Of a stretch of 64,000 bases of DNA, positions 46,381-55,900 are shown piece by piece. Position 1 is the first letter of the stretch; each line of letters starts with the position of its first letter. The stretch spans positions 62,001-126,000 of the forward strand of contig NZ_CABWIB010000001.1 of assembly GCF_902505095.1 (NCBI RefSeq), read 5' to 3'. The translations under genes and the position numbers were made by a program. The DNA is from Oceanivirga miroungae. GTDB lineage: Bacteria; Fusobacteriota; Fusobacteriia; Fusobacteriales; Leptotrichiaceae. The notes under the pieces were generated by a model, which saw only the letters and a list, made by a program, of their open reading frames with translations, ran no database searches and was not told where the DNA came from.

Positions 46381-46689
46381 TTGGAAAATAAATTAAGAAT
46401 ACAACTTCAATCTTATGATCACAAGTTATTAGATCAAGCTGCTAAAAAAATTGCTGAAGTTGCATTAAAAGCTGGTTCAAAAGTTGTAGGACCAATGCCT
46501 TTACCAACTAAGGTTAAAAAATATACAGTATTAAGATCTGTACACGTAAATAAAGATTCAAGAGAACAATTTGAAATGAGAATCCACAGAAGATTCATCG
46601 AAATAAATGATTCTAATACTAACATTATAAAAGAATTAAGCTCACTTAGCTTACCATCAGGTGTTGGTGTAGAAATTAAACAAAAATAA
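46381..46689 (+). CDS. rpsJ: 30S ribosomal protein S10
   Basis: 102 residues with KLRIQLQSYDHKLLDQAAK and the loop RREQFEMRIHRR-type motif (SREQFEMRIHRRFIEI). It starts at TTG, eight bases after GGGAGGAAAG. It is also NusE in antitermination complexes. First gene of the S10 cluster. Confidence 0.96.
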   Translation: MENKLRIQLQSYDHKLLDQAAKKIAEVALKAGSKVVGPMPLPTKVKKYTVLRSVHVNKDSREQFEMRIHRRFIEINDSNTNIIKELSSLSLPSGVGVEIKQK

Positions 46690-46696
46690 GTAAATT

Positions 46697-46736
46697 GTGT
46701 TTAAAAACACTTTGATACAAGTTGGTTAAATCCAAC
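46697..46736 (+). promoter_or_regulatory. Two small hairpins between rpsJ and rplC
   Basis: GTGTTT-AA-AAACAC (46697-46710) and GTTGG-TTAAAT-CCAAC (46721-46736), without T tracts. They may form part of ribosomal-protein feedback control; no known motif is recognised. Confidence 0.35.
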
Positions 46737-46759
46737 CAATATATTAAGGAGGAATAAGA

Positions 46760-47383
46760 ATGTTATTAGGAAAAAAAGTAGGAATGACACAAATATTTGA
46801 AAACGAAAAGTTAATACCGGTTACAGTTATAGAAGTGCAACCAAACTTTGTTACTCAAATAAAGACAGTAGAAAAAGAAGGATATAATGCAGTAGCATTA
46901 TCAGCTTTCGAAAAAAGAGAAAAATTAGTTAATAAACCTGAAATGGGTGTTTTCAAAAAAGCAGGAATTAGTCCTAAAAGAAAAACTCACGAATTTCATG
47001 TTGATTTAGTTGATTCATATGAATTAGGTCAAGAAATAAATGTATCTTCATTAGAAGGTGTAGAATTTGTTGATATTCAAGGTATCTCAAAAGGTAAAGG
47101 TACTGCAGGGGTTATGAAAAGACATAACTTCGGAGGAAATAGAGCTACTCACGGGGTTTCAAGAAACCACAGATTAGGAGGATCTAATGCAGGGGGAGCA
47201 GCATCTAACTCTAACGTACCAAAAGGTAAGAGAATGGCTGGAAGATTAGGAAATGAAAATGTTACAGTTCAAAATCTTAGATTAGTAAAAGCAGATGTTG
47301 AAAACAACTTAATTTTAGTAAAAGGATCAGTTCCTGGGGCTAAAAAGGGATATCTAGTAATTAAAAAATCAATTAAAAAATAA
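46760..47383 (+). CDS. rplC: 50S ribosomal protein L3
   Basis: 207 residues with MLLGKKVGMTQIFE at the N-terminus and the peptidyl-transferase-facing loop GGNRATHGVSRNHRLGGSN. AGGAGG site. Second gene of the S10 cluster. Confidence 0.97.
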   Translation: MLLGKKVGMTQIFENEKLIPVTVIEVQPNFVTQIKTVEKEGYNAVALSAFEKREKLVNKPEMGVFKKAGISPKRKTHEFHVDLVDSYELGQEINVSSLEGVEFVDIQGISKGKGTAGVMKRHNFGGNRATHGVSRNHRLGGSNAGGAASNSNVPKGKRMAGRLGNENVTVQNLRLVKADVENNLILVKGSVPGAKKGYLVIKKSIKK

Positions 47384-47399
47384 GTGAAAGGAGTAGAAA

Positions 47400-48041
47400 A
47401 TGTCATTAGATTTAAACGTATATAAATTAGATGGTTCTAGTAATGGAACAGTATCTGTAAACGAAGCATTATTTGGTATTACACCAAATGAAAATGTTAT
47501 GCACGAAGTTTTAGTAGCAGAACTTGCTGAATTAAGACAAGGAAGTGCTTCAACAAAATCTCGTGGAGAAGTTTCTGGTGGTGGAAGAAAACCTTTCAGA
47601 CAAAAAGGAACTGGACGTGCTAGACAAGGGTCAACAAGAGCACCTCACATGGTTGGTGGAGGGGTTGTACACGGACCTAAACCAAGAAGTTATGATAAAA
47701 AAGTAAATAAAAAAGTTAGAAAATTAGCATTAAGATCAGCTATAGCTACAAGAATTGCTGCTGGTAATATATTAGTATTAGATGACTTTACTATGGAAGC
47801 TCCTAAAACTAAATCTTTTGTTGAATTTAGCAAAAAATTAAGTTTTGATGGAGAAAAGAAATTATACATAGTAAATGATTTCATAAATGATAACGAATAT
47901 AATTTATACTTATCAGTAAGAAATATAAAAGATACATTTATATTATTACCAAATGAAATAAGCGTATACTGGTTATTAAAGAGTGAAAAAATTGTTATAA
48001 CTAGAGAAGCTTTAAAAGCCTTAGAGGAGGTGCTAGCATAA
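47400..48041 (+). CDS. rplD: 50S ribosomal protein L4
   Basis: 213 residues with the tunnel loop [19 protein letters not shown]. It ends with the TAATG overlap to rplW. L4 represses its own operon in enterobacteria; whether it does here is unknown. Confidence 0.97.
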   Translation: MSLDLNVYKLDGSSNGTVSVNEALFGITPNENVMHEVLVAELAELRQGSASTKSRGEVSGGGRKPFRQKGTGRARQGSTRAPHMVGGGVVHGPKPRSYDKKVNKKVRKLALRSAIATRIAAGNILVLDDFTMEAPKTKSFVEFSKKLSFDGEKKLYIVNDFINDNEYNLYLSVRNIKDTFILLPNEISVYWLLKSEKIVITREALKALEEVLA

Positions 48042-48334
48042 TGAGTATGAGATTATATGATGTTATAAAAAAACCTGTATTAAATACAGAAAAAGCTCGT
48101 GACTTAATGCAAAACAATGAATTCGTTTTTATAGTTGATAGAAGAGCGAATAAAATTGAAATAAAAAAAGCAGTTGAAGAATTATTTGAAGTAAAAGTTA
48201 AAAGTGTTAATGTTTTAAATGTTAAAGCAAAAACAGCAAGATCAAGAATGACTATGTACACTATACCTTCTTACAAAAAAGCAATTGTTAAATTAGCTGA
48301 AGGTCAAGTTATAAAAGCTTTTGAACAAAACTAA
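48041..48334 (+). CDS. rplW: 50S ribosomal protein L23
   Basis: 97 residues with the typical KKPVLNTEKARDLM and the VKVKSVNVLNVKAK strand; binds at the tunnel exit. GGAGG lies inside rplD. The usual tight link to rplB is broken by a 187-base gap. Confidence 0.95.
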   Translation: MSMRLYDVIKKPVLNTEKARDLMQNNEFVFIVDRRANKIEIKKAVEELFEVKVKSVNVLNVKAKTARSRMTMYTIPSYKKAIVKLAEGQVIKAFEQN

Positions 48335-48356
48335 AAATAAAAAAAATTAAAAATAA

Positions 48357-48384
48357 GGTAGATTAGATTTTTTTCTAGTCTACC
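48357..48384 (+). terminator. Hairpin after rplW, possible weak terminator
   Basis: GGTAGATTAG pairs with CTAGTCTACC over ten bases with one G-T, followed only by AAATATTTT. It may partly end the rplW transcript. Confidence 0.5.
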
Positions 48385-48395
48385 AAATATTTTAC

Positions 48396-48424
48396 TAGAT
48401 TTTTTTAGATTATTATGTTATAAT
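48396..48424 (+). promoter_or_regulatory. Possible internal promoter upstream of rplB
   Basis: A perfect TATAAT at 48419-48424, 17 bases after a weak TAGATT. The following leader contains CACAC-12-GTGTG, an inverted repeat at about 48466-48487. Confidence 0.5.
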
Positions 48425-48521
48425 CTATTTTGTTGTGGGAAAAATGCAACAAAAATAATAATAAGGACACACGAGATAATATATGTGTGTATAGGTTTGA
48501 AAATTAGAGGAGGAAAGTTAT

Positions 48522-49349
48522 ATGCCTATTAGAAAATTAAAGCCAGTTACTAGTGGGACTCGGCATATGTCTATACTAGTTAACGCAGAACTAGACAAAG
48601 TTAGACCTGAAAAATCATTAGTAGAACCGTTAAATTCAGCTTATGGAATTGACAACTACGGACACAGAACAGGAAGAAATAGAAGCAAAGGACACAAGAG
48701 ATTATACAGAGTTATAGATTGGAAAAGAGATAAAGTTGGAATACCTGCTAAGGTTGCAACAATAGAATATGATCCAAACAGAACTGCAAACATTGCACTA
48801 TTATTCTATGTAGATGGAGAAAAAAGATACATATTAGCACCAAATGGTCTTAAAAAAGGTGATATAGTATTAGCTGGGCAAGAAGCAGAAATCAAACCAG
48901 GGAATGCTTTAAAATTAAAAGATTTACCAGTTGGTACACAAATTCACAACTTAGAATTAATACCAGGTAGAGGTGGACAATTAGCAAGATCTGCTGGAAC
49001 TTCTGCAAGATTAGTTGCTAAAGAAGGAACTTACTGCCACGTTGAATTACCTTCAGGAGAATTAAGATTAATTCACAAAGAATGTATGGCAACTGTTGGA
49101 GAAGTAGGAAATCAAGAACACTCATTAGTTTCATTAGGTAAAGCTGGAAGAAATAGACATAAAGGTGTTAAACCTCATGTAAGAGGATCAGTAATGAACC
49201 CTGTGGATCACCCACACGGAGGAGGAGAAGGAAGATCTCCAATCGGTAGAAAATCACCAGTTACACCTTGGGGTAAACCAGCTCTTGGTAAGAAAACTCG
49301 TGGTAAGAAAAATAGCGATAAGTTCATAGTAAGAAAGAGAAAAAAATAA
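48522..49349 (+). CDS. rplB: 50S ribosomal protein L2
   Basis: 275 residues with [26 protein letters not shown] and the catalytic-centre loop [21 protein letters not shown] site. It starts after a gap with its own candidate promoter, so expression may be partly independent of rpsJ-rplW. Confidence 0.97.
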   Translation: MPIRKLKPVTSGTRHMSILVNAELDKVRPEKSLVEPLNSAYGIDNYGHRTGRNRSKGHKRLYRVIDWKRDKVGIPAKVATIEYDPNRTANIALLFYVDGEKRYILAPNGLKKGDIVLAGQEAEIKPGNALKLKDLPVGTQIHNLELIPGRGGQLARSAGTSARLVAKEGTYCHVELPSGELRLIHKECMATVGEVGNQEHSLVSLGKAGRNRHKGVKPHVRGSVMNPVDHPHGGGEGRSPIGRKSPVTPWGKPALGKKTRGKKNSDKFIVRKRKK

Positions 49350-49379
49350 CAGATAGATAATGAAATATAAGGAGGAAAA

Positions 49380-49649
49380 ATGGCTCGTTCATTAAAAAAA
49401 GGACCTTTTGTTGATACTCACTTAATGAAAAAAGTAGAAGCAATGGGTGAAAAAAAACAAGTTATTAAGACATGGTCTAGAAGATCAACTATATTCCCTC
49501 AATTCATTGGGTTTACATTTGCAGTATATAACGGTAAAAAACATATACCTGTATACGTAACAGATGAAATGATTGGGCATAAATTAGGTGAGTTCGCACC
49601 AACAAGAACTTACAATGGTCACGGAAAAGATAAAAAAGGTAAAAAATAA
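49380..49649 (+). CDS. rpsS: 30S ribosomal protein S19
   Basis: 89 residues with [25 protein letters not shown] and [12 protein letters not shown]. Binds 16S rRNA with S13 near the head. AGGAGG site. Confidence 0.97.
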   Translation: MARSLKKGPFVDTHLMKKVEAMGEKKQVIKTWSRRSTIFPQFIGFTFAVYNGKKHIPVYVTDEMIGHKLGEFAPTRTYNGHGKDKKGKK

Positions 49650-49672
49650 TAAGTATCTGAAAGGAGAATAAT

Positions 49673-50014
49673 ATGGCAGCATATGCTAAATTAACATACC
49701 AAAGATTAAGCCCGCAAAAAGCTAGACTAGTTGCAGACATAGTTAGAGGTAAAAATGCAGAAGAAGCATTAAATATTTTAAGATTTACAAACAAAAAAGC
49801 CGCTCCATTAATAGAAAAAGTATTAAAATCAGCAATAGCTAACGCAGAACATAATTTTGGTATGGATGTAAACAAATTATATGTATCAAAAATTATGATT
49901 GATAAAGGACCGGTTTTAAAAAGAATGAATCCAAGAGCGATGGGAAGAGCAGATGTAATAAGAAAACCATTAGCACACATAACTGTAGAAGTTGACGAAA
50001 GAAAAGATGTATAG
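49673..50014 (+). CDS. rplV: 50S ribosomal protein L22
   Basis: 113 residues with [15 protein letters not shown] and the extended-loop motif [18 protein letters not shown] that lines the exit tunnel. Ends 11 bases before rpsC. Confidence 0.96.
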   Translation: MAAYAKLTYQRLSPQKARLVADIVRGKNAEEALNILRFTNKKAAPLIEKVLKSAIANAEHNFGMDVNKLYVSKIMIDKGPVLKRMNPRAMGRADVIRKPLAHITVEVDERKDV

Positions 50015-50024
50015 GAGGTAGACT

Positions 50025-50678
50025 GTGGGACAAAAAGTAGATCCTAGAGGACTAAGAATTGGAATAGTAAAAACATGGAATTCTAACTGGTTTGCTGAAG
50101 GTAAAGATTATTTAGAAAACTTCCATGAAGACTTAAGAATAAAAGAATATATAAAGAAAAATTACTATCACGCAGGTATTTCTAATATCTTAATTGAAAG
50201 AAATTCAAAAACTGAAATAACTGTAATAATAGAAACAGCAAAAGCTGGTATATTAATCGGTAGAAAAGGTCAAGAAATTGAAGCATTAAGAGCTAAATTA
50301 GAAAAAATGACTAATAAAAAAGTAAATGCAAAAGCAACAGAAGTAAAAAAACCAAATAAAGATGCTCAATTAGTTGCTGAAAGTATAGCTACTGCAATTG
50401 AAAAACGTGTGGCTTACAAAAGAGCAGTTCAACAAGCAATACAAAGAGCTGAAAAAGACGGTGTTAAAGGAATCAAGGTAATGGTTTCAGGAAGATTAAA
50501 TGGAGCAGAAATAGCTAGATCTGAATGGACTTTATCAGGAAGAGTACCTTTACATACATTAAGAGCAGACATTGATTATGCAACAGCTACTGCACAAACA
50601 ACATACGGTGCATTAGGAATAAAGGTTTGGATATTTAATGGTGAAGTACTTCCTAAAAAAGAAGGAGGGAATGAATAA
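50025..50678 (+). CDS. rpsC: 30S ribosomal protein S3
   Basis: 217 residues with a KH domain ([17 protein letters not shown]) and the C-terminal [20 protein letters not shown]. It starts with GTG following AGGAGGTAGACT. Translationally coupled to rplP (one-base overlap). Confidence 0.97.
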   Translation: MGQKVDPRGLRIGIVKTWNSNWFAEGKDYLENFHEDLRIKEYIKKNYYHAGISNILIERNSKTEITVIIETAKAGILIGRKGQEIEALRAKLEKMTNKKVNAKATEVKKPNKDAQLVAESIATAIEKRVAYKRAVQQAIQRAEKDGVKGIKVMVSGRLNGAEIARSEWTLSGRVPLHTLRADIDYATATAQTTYGALGIKVWIFNGEVLPKKEGGNE

Positions 50679-51103
50679 TGTTAATACCTAAAAGAACTAA
50701 ATACAGAAAACAATTTAGAGGAAAAATGAACGGTATAGCAACAAAAGGTAATAAAGTTGATTTTGGAGATTATGGAATCGCAGCTAAAGAATTTGGTTGG
50801 ATAACTTCAAGACAAATAGAAGCTTGCCGTGTTACTATAAACAGAACTTTTAAAAGAGAAGGTAAAATTTGGATAAGAATATTCCCTGACAAACCATATA
50901 CTAAAAGACCTGAAGGAACAAGAATGGGTAAAGGTAAAGGTAACACTGAAGGTTGGGTAGCAGTAGTTAAAACTGGTAAAATCTTATTTGAAGTTGGTGG
51001 AGTACCAGAAGAAAAAGCAAAAGAAGCTTTAAGAAAAGCTGGACACAAATTACCTATCAAAACTAAGTTCGTAAGAAGAGAAGAAATAGGTGGTGAAAAA
51101 TAA
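50678..51103 (+). CDS. rplP: 50S ribosomal protein L16
   Basis: 141 residues starting [15 protein letters not shown] and with [17 protein letters not shown] at the end. GGAGG is inside rpsC. Overlaps rpmC by one base. Confidence 0.97.
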   Translation: MLIPKRTKYRKQFRGKMNGIATKGNKVDFGDYGIAAKEFGWITSRQIEACRVTINRTFKREGKIWIRIFPDKPYTKRPEGTRMGKGKGNTEGWVAVVKTGKILFEVGGVPEEKAKEALRKAGHKLPIKTKFVRREEIGGEK

Positions 51104-51288
51104 TGACATCTAAAGATATAAGAAGTTTATCAGTTGAGGAATTAACTGCTAAAGAAAAAGAATTAAAGTTAGAATTATTCAATTTAAAACTACAAAAAAC
51201 ATTAGGTCAATTACAAGACACTGCGAAAATAAGAACAGTGAGAAGAGATATTGCTAGAATAAAAACAATATTAACAGAAATGAAATAG
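51103..51288 (+). CDS. rpmC: 50S ribosomal protein L29
   Basis: 61 residues, two helices, with ELKLELFNLKLQKTLGQL and KIRTVRRDIARIKT. Start overlaps the stop of rplP. Confidence 0.95.
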   Translation: MTSKDIRSLSVEELTAKEKELKLELFNLKLQKTLGQLQDTAKIRTVRRDIARIKTILTEMK

Positions 51289-51300
51289 GGAGGTTTCGTT

Positions 51301-51555
51301 GTGGAAAGAAACGAAAGAAAAATCAGAGAAGGTGTAGTTGTTTCTGATAAAATGGACAAAACTATAGTAGTAGTTGAAGAAACAATGAAACTGCATAAAT
51401 TATATAAGAAAAGAGTGAAATTCACTAAGAAATTTAAAGCTCATGATGAAAATAATGAATGCAAAATTGGAGATAAAGTTAGAATTATGGAAACAAGACC
51501 TTTAAGTAAAGATAAAACTTGGAGATTAGTTAAAATAATTGAAAAAGCTAAGTAG
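51301..51555 (+). CDS. rpsQ: 30S ribosomal protein S17
   Basis: 84 residues with [19 protein letters not shown] and the loop [24 protein letters not shown]-type OB-fold. GTG start, GGGAGG eight bases upstream. Confidence 0.95.
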   Translation: MERNERKIREGVVVSDKMDKTIVVVEETMKLHKLYKKRVKFTKKFKAHDENNECKIGDKVRIMETRPLSKDKTWRLVKIIEKAK

Positions 51556-51575
51556 AATATAAAGGAGGGACTGTA

Positions 51576-51944
51576 GTGGTTCAACAACAATCAATACTTA
51601 ATGTTGCCGATAACACAGGAGCTAAAAAGATAATGGTTATAAGAGTGCTAGGTGGATCAAGAAGAAGATTCGGAAGAATTGGAGACATAGTAGTTGCATC
51701 TGTTAAAGAAGCTATCCCTAATGGAAGTGTTAAAAAAGGGGACGTTGTTAAAGCGGTAATCGTAAGAACAAGAAAAGAAACAAAGAGACAAGACGGTTCA
51801 TATATAAAATTTGATGATAATGCAGCAGTTATATTAAATTCTGCGTTAGAAATTAAAGGAACAAGAATTTTTGGACCTGTAGCAAGAGAATTAAGAGCTA
51901 AAAACTTTATGAAAATAGTTTCATTAGCTCCAGAAGTACTTTAA
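51576..51944 (+). CDS. rplN: 50S ribosomal protein L14
   Basis: 122 residues with [20 protein letters not shown] and the C-terminal [15 protein letters not shown] start, AAAGGAGG site. Confidence 0.97.
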   Translation: MVQQQSILNVADNTGAKKIMVIRVLGGSRRRFGRIGDIVVASVKEAIPNGSVKKGDVVKAVIVRTRKETKRQDGSYIKFDDNAAVILNSALEIKGTRIFGPVARELRAKNFMKIVSLAPEVL

Positions 51945-51962
51945 TAAGGGAGGCTTATACAA

Positions 51963-52346
51963 ATGATTAAATCAAAAATTAAGTCAGTTCCAAGAAAAAT
52001 GCACGTTAAAACTGGAGATACAGTTGTTGTAATATCTGGTAGATTAAATACTGAAAAAAGAAGTGACAAATCTAATGAAATGGGAGATAAAGGTAAAGTA
52101 GCTAAAGTATTAAAAGTTTTCCCTAAAACAGGAAAAATAATAGTTGAAGGTGTAAATGTTAAGAAAAGACATTTAAAACCAACTCAAATGAATACTACTG
52201 GTGAAATAGTAGAAAAAGAAATGCCTATCTTCTCATCAAAAGTTATGTTATGGGACGAAAGTGTTAAAAAAGGAACAAGAGTTAGATATGAAGTTAAAGA
52301 TGGGAAAAAAGTAAGAATTTCTGTAGCTTCAGGAAAAGAAATATAG
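51963..52346 (+). CDS. rplX: 50S ribosomal protein L24
   Basis: 127 residues, KOW domain (KTGDTVVVISG) and GVNVKKRHLKPTQ. Slightly longer than the usual 103-110 because of an insert after TEKRSDKSNEMGDKG. Confidence 0.94.
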   Translation: MIKSKIKSVPRKMHVKTGDTVVVISGRLNTEKRSDKSNEMGDKGKVAKVLKVFPKTGKIIVEGVNVKKRHLKPTQMNTTGEIVEKEMPIFSSKVMLWDESVKKGTRVRYEVKDGKKVRISVASGKEI

Positions 52347-52361
52347 GAAGGAGGATACTAA

Positions 52362-52916
52362 ATGTCAGAAAAATATATTCCAAGATTAGAAAAGAAATAT
52401 AAAGAAGAAATAAAATTAAACTTACAAAAAGAATTAGGATTAGCTAACGTTATGGAAGTACCATATATAGAAAAAATAGTTGTAAATATGGGAATTGGAG
52501 AAGCAGTTAACAATTCTAAATTAATAGAAACAGCTTTAAAAGAAATGGAACAAATAACAGGGCAAAAAGCAATGCCTAGAGAAGCTAGACGTTCAGAAGC
52601 TGGATTTAAATTAAGAGAAGGACAAAAAATTGGTGTTAGCGTAACATTAAGAAAAGAAAAAATGTATGAATTTTTAGATAGATTAATTAGTGTTGCTCTA
52701 CCTAGAGTTAGAGACTTTGAAGGAGTTTCTAAAAAAGCCTTTGACGGAAGAGGAAATTATACTTTAGGAATAAAAGAACAAATAGTATTCCCTGAAATAG
52801 AAATTGACAAGGTTGATAAAGTTTTAGGATTAGGTATAACTATTGTTACATCAGCAAGAACTGATGAACAAAGTAAAGCATTACTTAAAGCATTTGGAAT
52901 GCCGTTTGTAAAATAA
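52362..52916 (+). CDS. rplE: 50S ribosomal protein L5
   Basis: 184 residues with [18 protein letters not shown] and [26 protein letters not shown]-type core. Binds 5S rRNA. GGAAGGAGG site. Confidence 0.97.
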   Translation: MSEKYIPRLEKKYKEEIKLNLQKELGLANVMEVPYIEKIVVNMGIGEAVNNSKLIETALKEMEQITGQKAMPREARRSEAGFKLREGQKIGVSVTLRKEKMYEFLDRLISVALPRVRDFEGVSKKAFDGRGNYTLGIKEQIVFPEIEIDKVDKVLGLGITIVTSARTDEQSKALLKAFGMPFVK

Positions 52917-52932
52917 TTGGGAGGTATAATTA

Positions 52933-53220
52933 ATGGCTAAAGTAGCTATGGTTCAAAAGAACTTAAAAAGAGAAAGAATAGTTGATAAATACGCTGCTAA
53001 AAGAGCAGAACTAAAAGCTAGAGCAAAAAAGGGTGACAGAGAAGCAATTCTTGAGTTACAAAAATTACCAAGAAATGCATCACCAGTAAGACTTAGAAAT
53101 AGATGTCAAGTAAATGGTAGACCAAGAGGATATATGAGAGAATTTGGTATATCAAGAGTAATGTTTAGAAAGCTTGCTGGAGAAGGTGTTATACCTGGTG
53201 TAAGAAAGTCAAGCTGGTAG
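52933..53220 (+). CDS. rpsN: 30S ribosomal protein S14, long (zinc-independent) form
   Basis: 95 residues with [21 protein letters not shown] at the C-terminus. The zinc-ribbon CxxC-CxxC of short S14 is absent, so this is the C-minus type. GGGAGG site. Confidence 0.95.
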   Translation: MAKVAMVQKNLKRERIVDKYAAKRAELKARAKKGDREAILELQKLPRNASPVRLRNRCQVNGRPRGYMREFGISRVMFRKLAGEGVIPGVRKSSW

Positions 53221-53240
53221 AATAAATAAAGGAGGACAAG

Positions 53241-53636
53241 ATGAACTTAACTGATCCTATTGCAGATATGCTTACAAGAATTAGAAATGCGAATTCAGCA
53301 AAACACAGTGTTGTTTCTATTCCGTTTTCTAAAATAAAAGAAAGCATAGCAAACATTTTAAAAAATGAAGGTTACATAGTAGATTATAGTATAGAGGAAG
53401 AAGGTAGCAAAAAGAATATAGTTGTTACTTTAAAATATGTTGAAGGTGAAACTGTTATAAAAGGGTTAAGAAGAATATCTAAACCTGGGAGAAGAGTATA
53501 TAGCTCTTTAGAAAACTTACCTAAAGTATTAGGTGGATTAGGAATTGCAATAGTTTCTACACCTAAGGGAGTTATAACAGATAAAGAATGCAGAAAGCAC
53601 AGTGTTGGTGGAGAAGTTATTTGTTACGTTTGGTAA
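53241..53636 (+). CDS. rpsH: 30S ribosomal protein S8
   Basis: 131 residues with [29 protein letters not shown] and the C-terminal [13 protein letters not shown]...[10 protein letters not shown]8 feeds back on spc operon mRNA in enterobacteria. AGGAGG site. Confidence 0.96.
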   Translation: MNLTDPIADMLTRIRNANSAKHSVVSIPFSKIKESIANILKNEGYIVDYSIEEEGSKKNIVVTLKYVEGETVIKGLRRISKPGRRVYSSLENLPKVLGGLGIAIVSTPKGVITDKECRKHSVGGEVICYVW

Positions 53637-53685
53637 TAAAAAACTAATAGCCTAACATTGCGGAAATAAACGCTAAGGAGGAAAA

Positions 53686-54219
53686 ATGTCAAGAGTAGGT
53701 AAAAAACCTATAGTTATTCCAGCAGGTGTTGAAATAACTAACGAAGGAAATGTTTACACAGTTAAAGGACCAAAAGGTACATTAACAAGAGAATTTCCAA
53801 AAGAAATATCAATAAAAATTGAAGGAAATGAAATAGTTTTAGAAAGAGAATCAGAAGAAAAAGTAGTAAGATCTTTACATGGAACTACAAGAGCTAACTT
53901 AAATAACATGGTTGTTGGTGTTAGTGAAGGTTTCTCTAAAAAATTAGAATTAGTTGGGGTAGGGTATAGAGTCCAAGCAAATGGTAAAGGATTAACATTA
54001 TCATTAGGATACTCACACCCAGTTGAAATAGCTCCAATAGACGGTATAACTTTTGTTGTTGAAGGAAATACTAAATTAAAAGTTGAAGGAATAGATAGAC
54101 AATTAGTTGGACAAATTTCAGCAAATATAAGAGCAAAAAGACCGCCTGAACCATATAAAGGAAAAGGTGTTAAATATTCTGATGAAGTTATTAGAAGAAA
54201 AGAAGGAAAGAAAGGATAG
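53686..54219 (+). CDS. rplF: 50S ribosomal protein L6
   Basis: 177 residues with [16 protein letters not shown], two L6 repeats and [20 protein letters not shown]. Binds near the factor-binding centre. AGGAGG site. Confidence 0.97.
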   Translation: MSRVGKKPIVIPAGVEITNEGNVYTVKGPKGTLTREFPKEISIKIEGNEIVLERESEEKVVRSLHGTTRANLNNMVVGVSEGFSKKLELVGVGYRVQANGKGLTLSLGYSHPVEIAPIDGITFVVEGNTKLKVEGIDRQLVGQISANIRAKRPPEPYKGKGVKYSDEVIRRKEGKKG

Positions 54220-54233
54220 GAGGTTAGCTTAAT

Positions 54234-54596
54234 ATGTTTAAAAAAGTAGATAGACAAGAATTAAGAATAAAAAAACATAAAAGTATTAGAAATAAAATAA
54301 ATGGTACTGCCGAAAGACCTAGACTTTCAATTTATAGAAGTTTAAATAATATGTTTGCTCAATTAATAGATGACACTAATGGTGTTACTTTAGTATCTGC
54401 ATCAACAATAGAAAAAGGTAATAAGGTAGAAGCTGGTTCAAACTTAGAAGCTGCTAAAATAGTTGGAAGTAGAATAGCAAAAAAAGCTCTAGAAAAAGGA
54501 ATAGAAAATGTTGTTTTTGATAGAAGTGGATATGTATATACAGGTAGAGTTAAGGCTTTAGCTGATGCTGCAAGAGAAGCAGGATTAAAATTCTAA
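54234..54596 (+). CDS. rplR: 50S ribosomal protein L18
   Basis: 120 residues with [20 protein letters not shown] and [20 protein letters not shown]. Binds 5S rRNA. AGGAGG site. Confidence 0.96.
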   Translation: MFKKVDRQELRIKKHKSIRNKINGTAERPRLSIYRSLNNMFAQLIDDTNGVTLVSASTIEKGNKVEAGSNLEAAKIVGSRIAKKALEKGIENVVFDRSGYVYTGRVKALADAAREAGLKF

Positions 54597-54614
54597 AAGT
54601 GAGGAGGATTTATT

Positions 54615-55112
54615 TTGGCTAAGGAAGTTAAGACTAATGAATATAAAGAAAGTCTTTTAAGAATAAGTAGAGTATCAAAAACAGTTAAAGGAGGAAGAAG
54701 AATTTCATTCTCTGTATTAGCAGCTGTTGGAGATAACAATGGAAAAGTTGGTATAGGATTAGGAAAAGCTAATGGTGTACCAGATGCAATAAAAAAAGCA
54801 ATAGCAAGTGCTAAAAAGAATATGGTAACTGTTTCACTTAAAGGAGGAACTTTACCACACGAACAAATAGGTAAATTTAATGCTACATCTGTATTATTAA
54901 AACCAGCTACAGAAGGTACTGGGGTAATTGCAGGTTCAGCAGCAAGAGAAATCCTAGAATTAGTTGGTGTTAAAGATGTACTAACTAAAATAAGAGGTTC
55001 AAGAAATAAAGATAATATAGCAAGAGCAACAATAGACGGTTTATCTAAATTAAGATCAGTAGAAGAAGTAGCTAGATTAAGAGGAAAAACTGTAGAAGAA
55101 ATAATAAGATAA
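54615..55112 (+). CDS. rpsE: 30S ribosomal protein S5
   Basis: 165 residues with the dsRBD-like N-terminus (RISRVSKTVKGGRRISFS) and GVKDVLTKIRGSRNKDNI. TTG start after GAGGAGG. Confidence 0.97.
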   Translation: MAKEVKTNEYKESLLRISRVSKTVKGGRRISFSVLAAVGDNNGKVGIGLGKANGVPDAIKKAIASAKKNMVTVSLKGGTLPHEQIGKFNATSVLLKPATEGTGVIAGSAAREILELVGVKDVLTKIRGSRNKDNIARATIDGLSKLRSVEEVARLRGKTVEEIIR

Positions 55113-55130
55113 GGCTAGGAGGAAATATTA

Positions 55131-55310
55131 ATGTCTAGAGTAAAGATTACGCTTGTAAGAGGAATTAATGGAAGAAAACCTGCCCATATCGCAACTGTAA
55201 AATCATTAGGTTTAAGAAAATTAAACCAAAGTGTTGAACATAATTTAACAGATGATATACAAGGAAAAATAAAATTAGTTTCTTATTTAGTAAAAGTAGA
55301 GGAGGTTTAA
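55131..55310 (+). CDS. rpmD: 50S ribosomal protein L30
   Basis: 59 residues in frame from ATG 55131, with [20 protein letters not shown]. It is short for the track but a clear L30, with TAGGAGGAAAT upstream. It follows rpsE by 18 bases and precedes rplO by four. Confidence 0.93.
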   Translation: MSRVKITLVRGINGRKPAHIATVKSLGLRKLNQSVEHNLTDDIQGKIKLVSYLVKVEEV

Positions 55311-55314
55311 TAAG

Positions 55315-55848
55315 ATGAATTTAAACGAATTAACATCTTCTAATGTTAGAAAAAGCAAAAAAAGAATAGGTAGAGGTCACGGAACTGGTTGGGGAAAAAC
55401 AGCTGGTAAAGGAAGTAATGGTCAAAAGCAAAGATCTGGTAAAAATTTATCTGCTGCTTTTGAAGGTGGACAAATGCCTTTAATTAGAAGAATACCTAAA
55501 AGAGGATTCTCTAATTCTCCATTCAAAAAAGATTTTATCATATTAAACTTAAGAGATATAGTTGGTAAATTTGAAGATGGTGAAGAAGTTTCTTTATCTA
55601 CTTTAGTTGAAAAAAATGTAGTAAAAAACCCAGGATTTATATTAAATGAAAATAAAGAAGGTGGAAGAGAATATAAAGCTTTATTAAAAGTTATTGGTGA
55701 ATATGAATTAACTAAAAAATTAAACTTTAAGCTTGAAAAAATCTCAAAAACTACTAAAGAAATAATAGAAAAAGCTGGAGGAACAGTAGAATTATTAGAA
55801 ATAAGATCATATGCAAATGTTGCTTCTAATAATAAAAAAGAAGATTAG
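55315..55848 (+). CDS. rplO: 50S ribosomal protein L15
   Basis: 177 residues with KRIGRGHGTGWGKTAGKGSNG and EGGQMPLIRRIPKRGFSN. Longer than the usual 145 at the C-terminus (about 30 extra residues). GAGGAGG lies inside rpmD. Confidence 0.95.
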   Translation: MNLNELTSSNVRKSKKRIGRGHGTGWGKTAGKGSNGQKQRSGKNLSAAFEGGQMPLIRRIPKRGFSNSPFKKDFIILNLRDIVGKFEDGEEVSLSTLVEKNVVKNPGFILNENKEGGREYKALLKVIGEYELTKKLNFKLEKISKTTKEIIEKAGGTVELLEIRSYANVASNNKKED

Positions 55849-55853
55849 GATAT

Positions 55854-55877
55854 AAGTAAGTATCTACTTACTTTTTT
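55854..55877 (+). terminator. Terminator-like hairpin between rplO and secY
   Basis: AAGTAAGTA pairs with TACTTACTT around TC (the real loop would be TATCTA), followed by T4. It would attenuate transcription into secY. Confidence 0.65.
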
Positions 55878-55900
55878 CCTGTATTTAAGGAGTGATTATA

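Noticed and set aside
46380-46381. rpsJ start codon as ATG downstream
   Set aside because: No in-frame ATG gives a normal S10 length; the TTG with GGGAGG is the better start.
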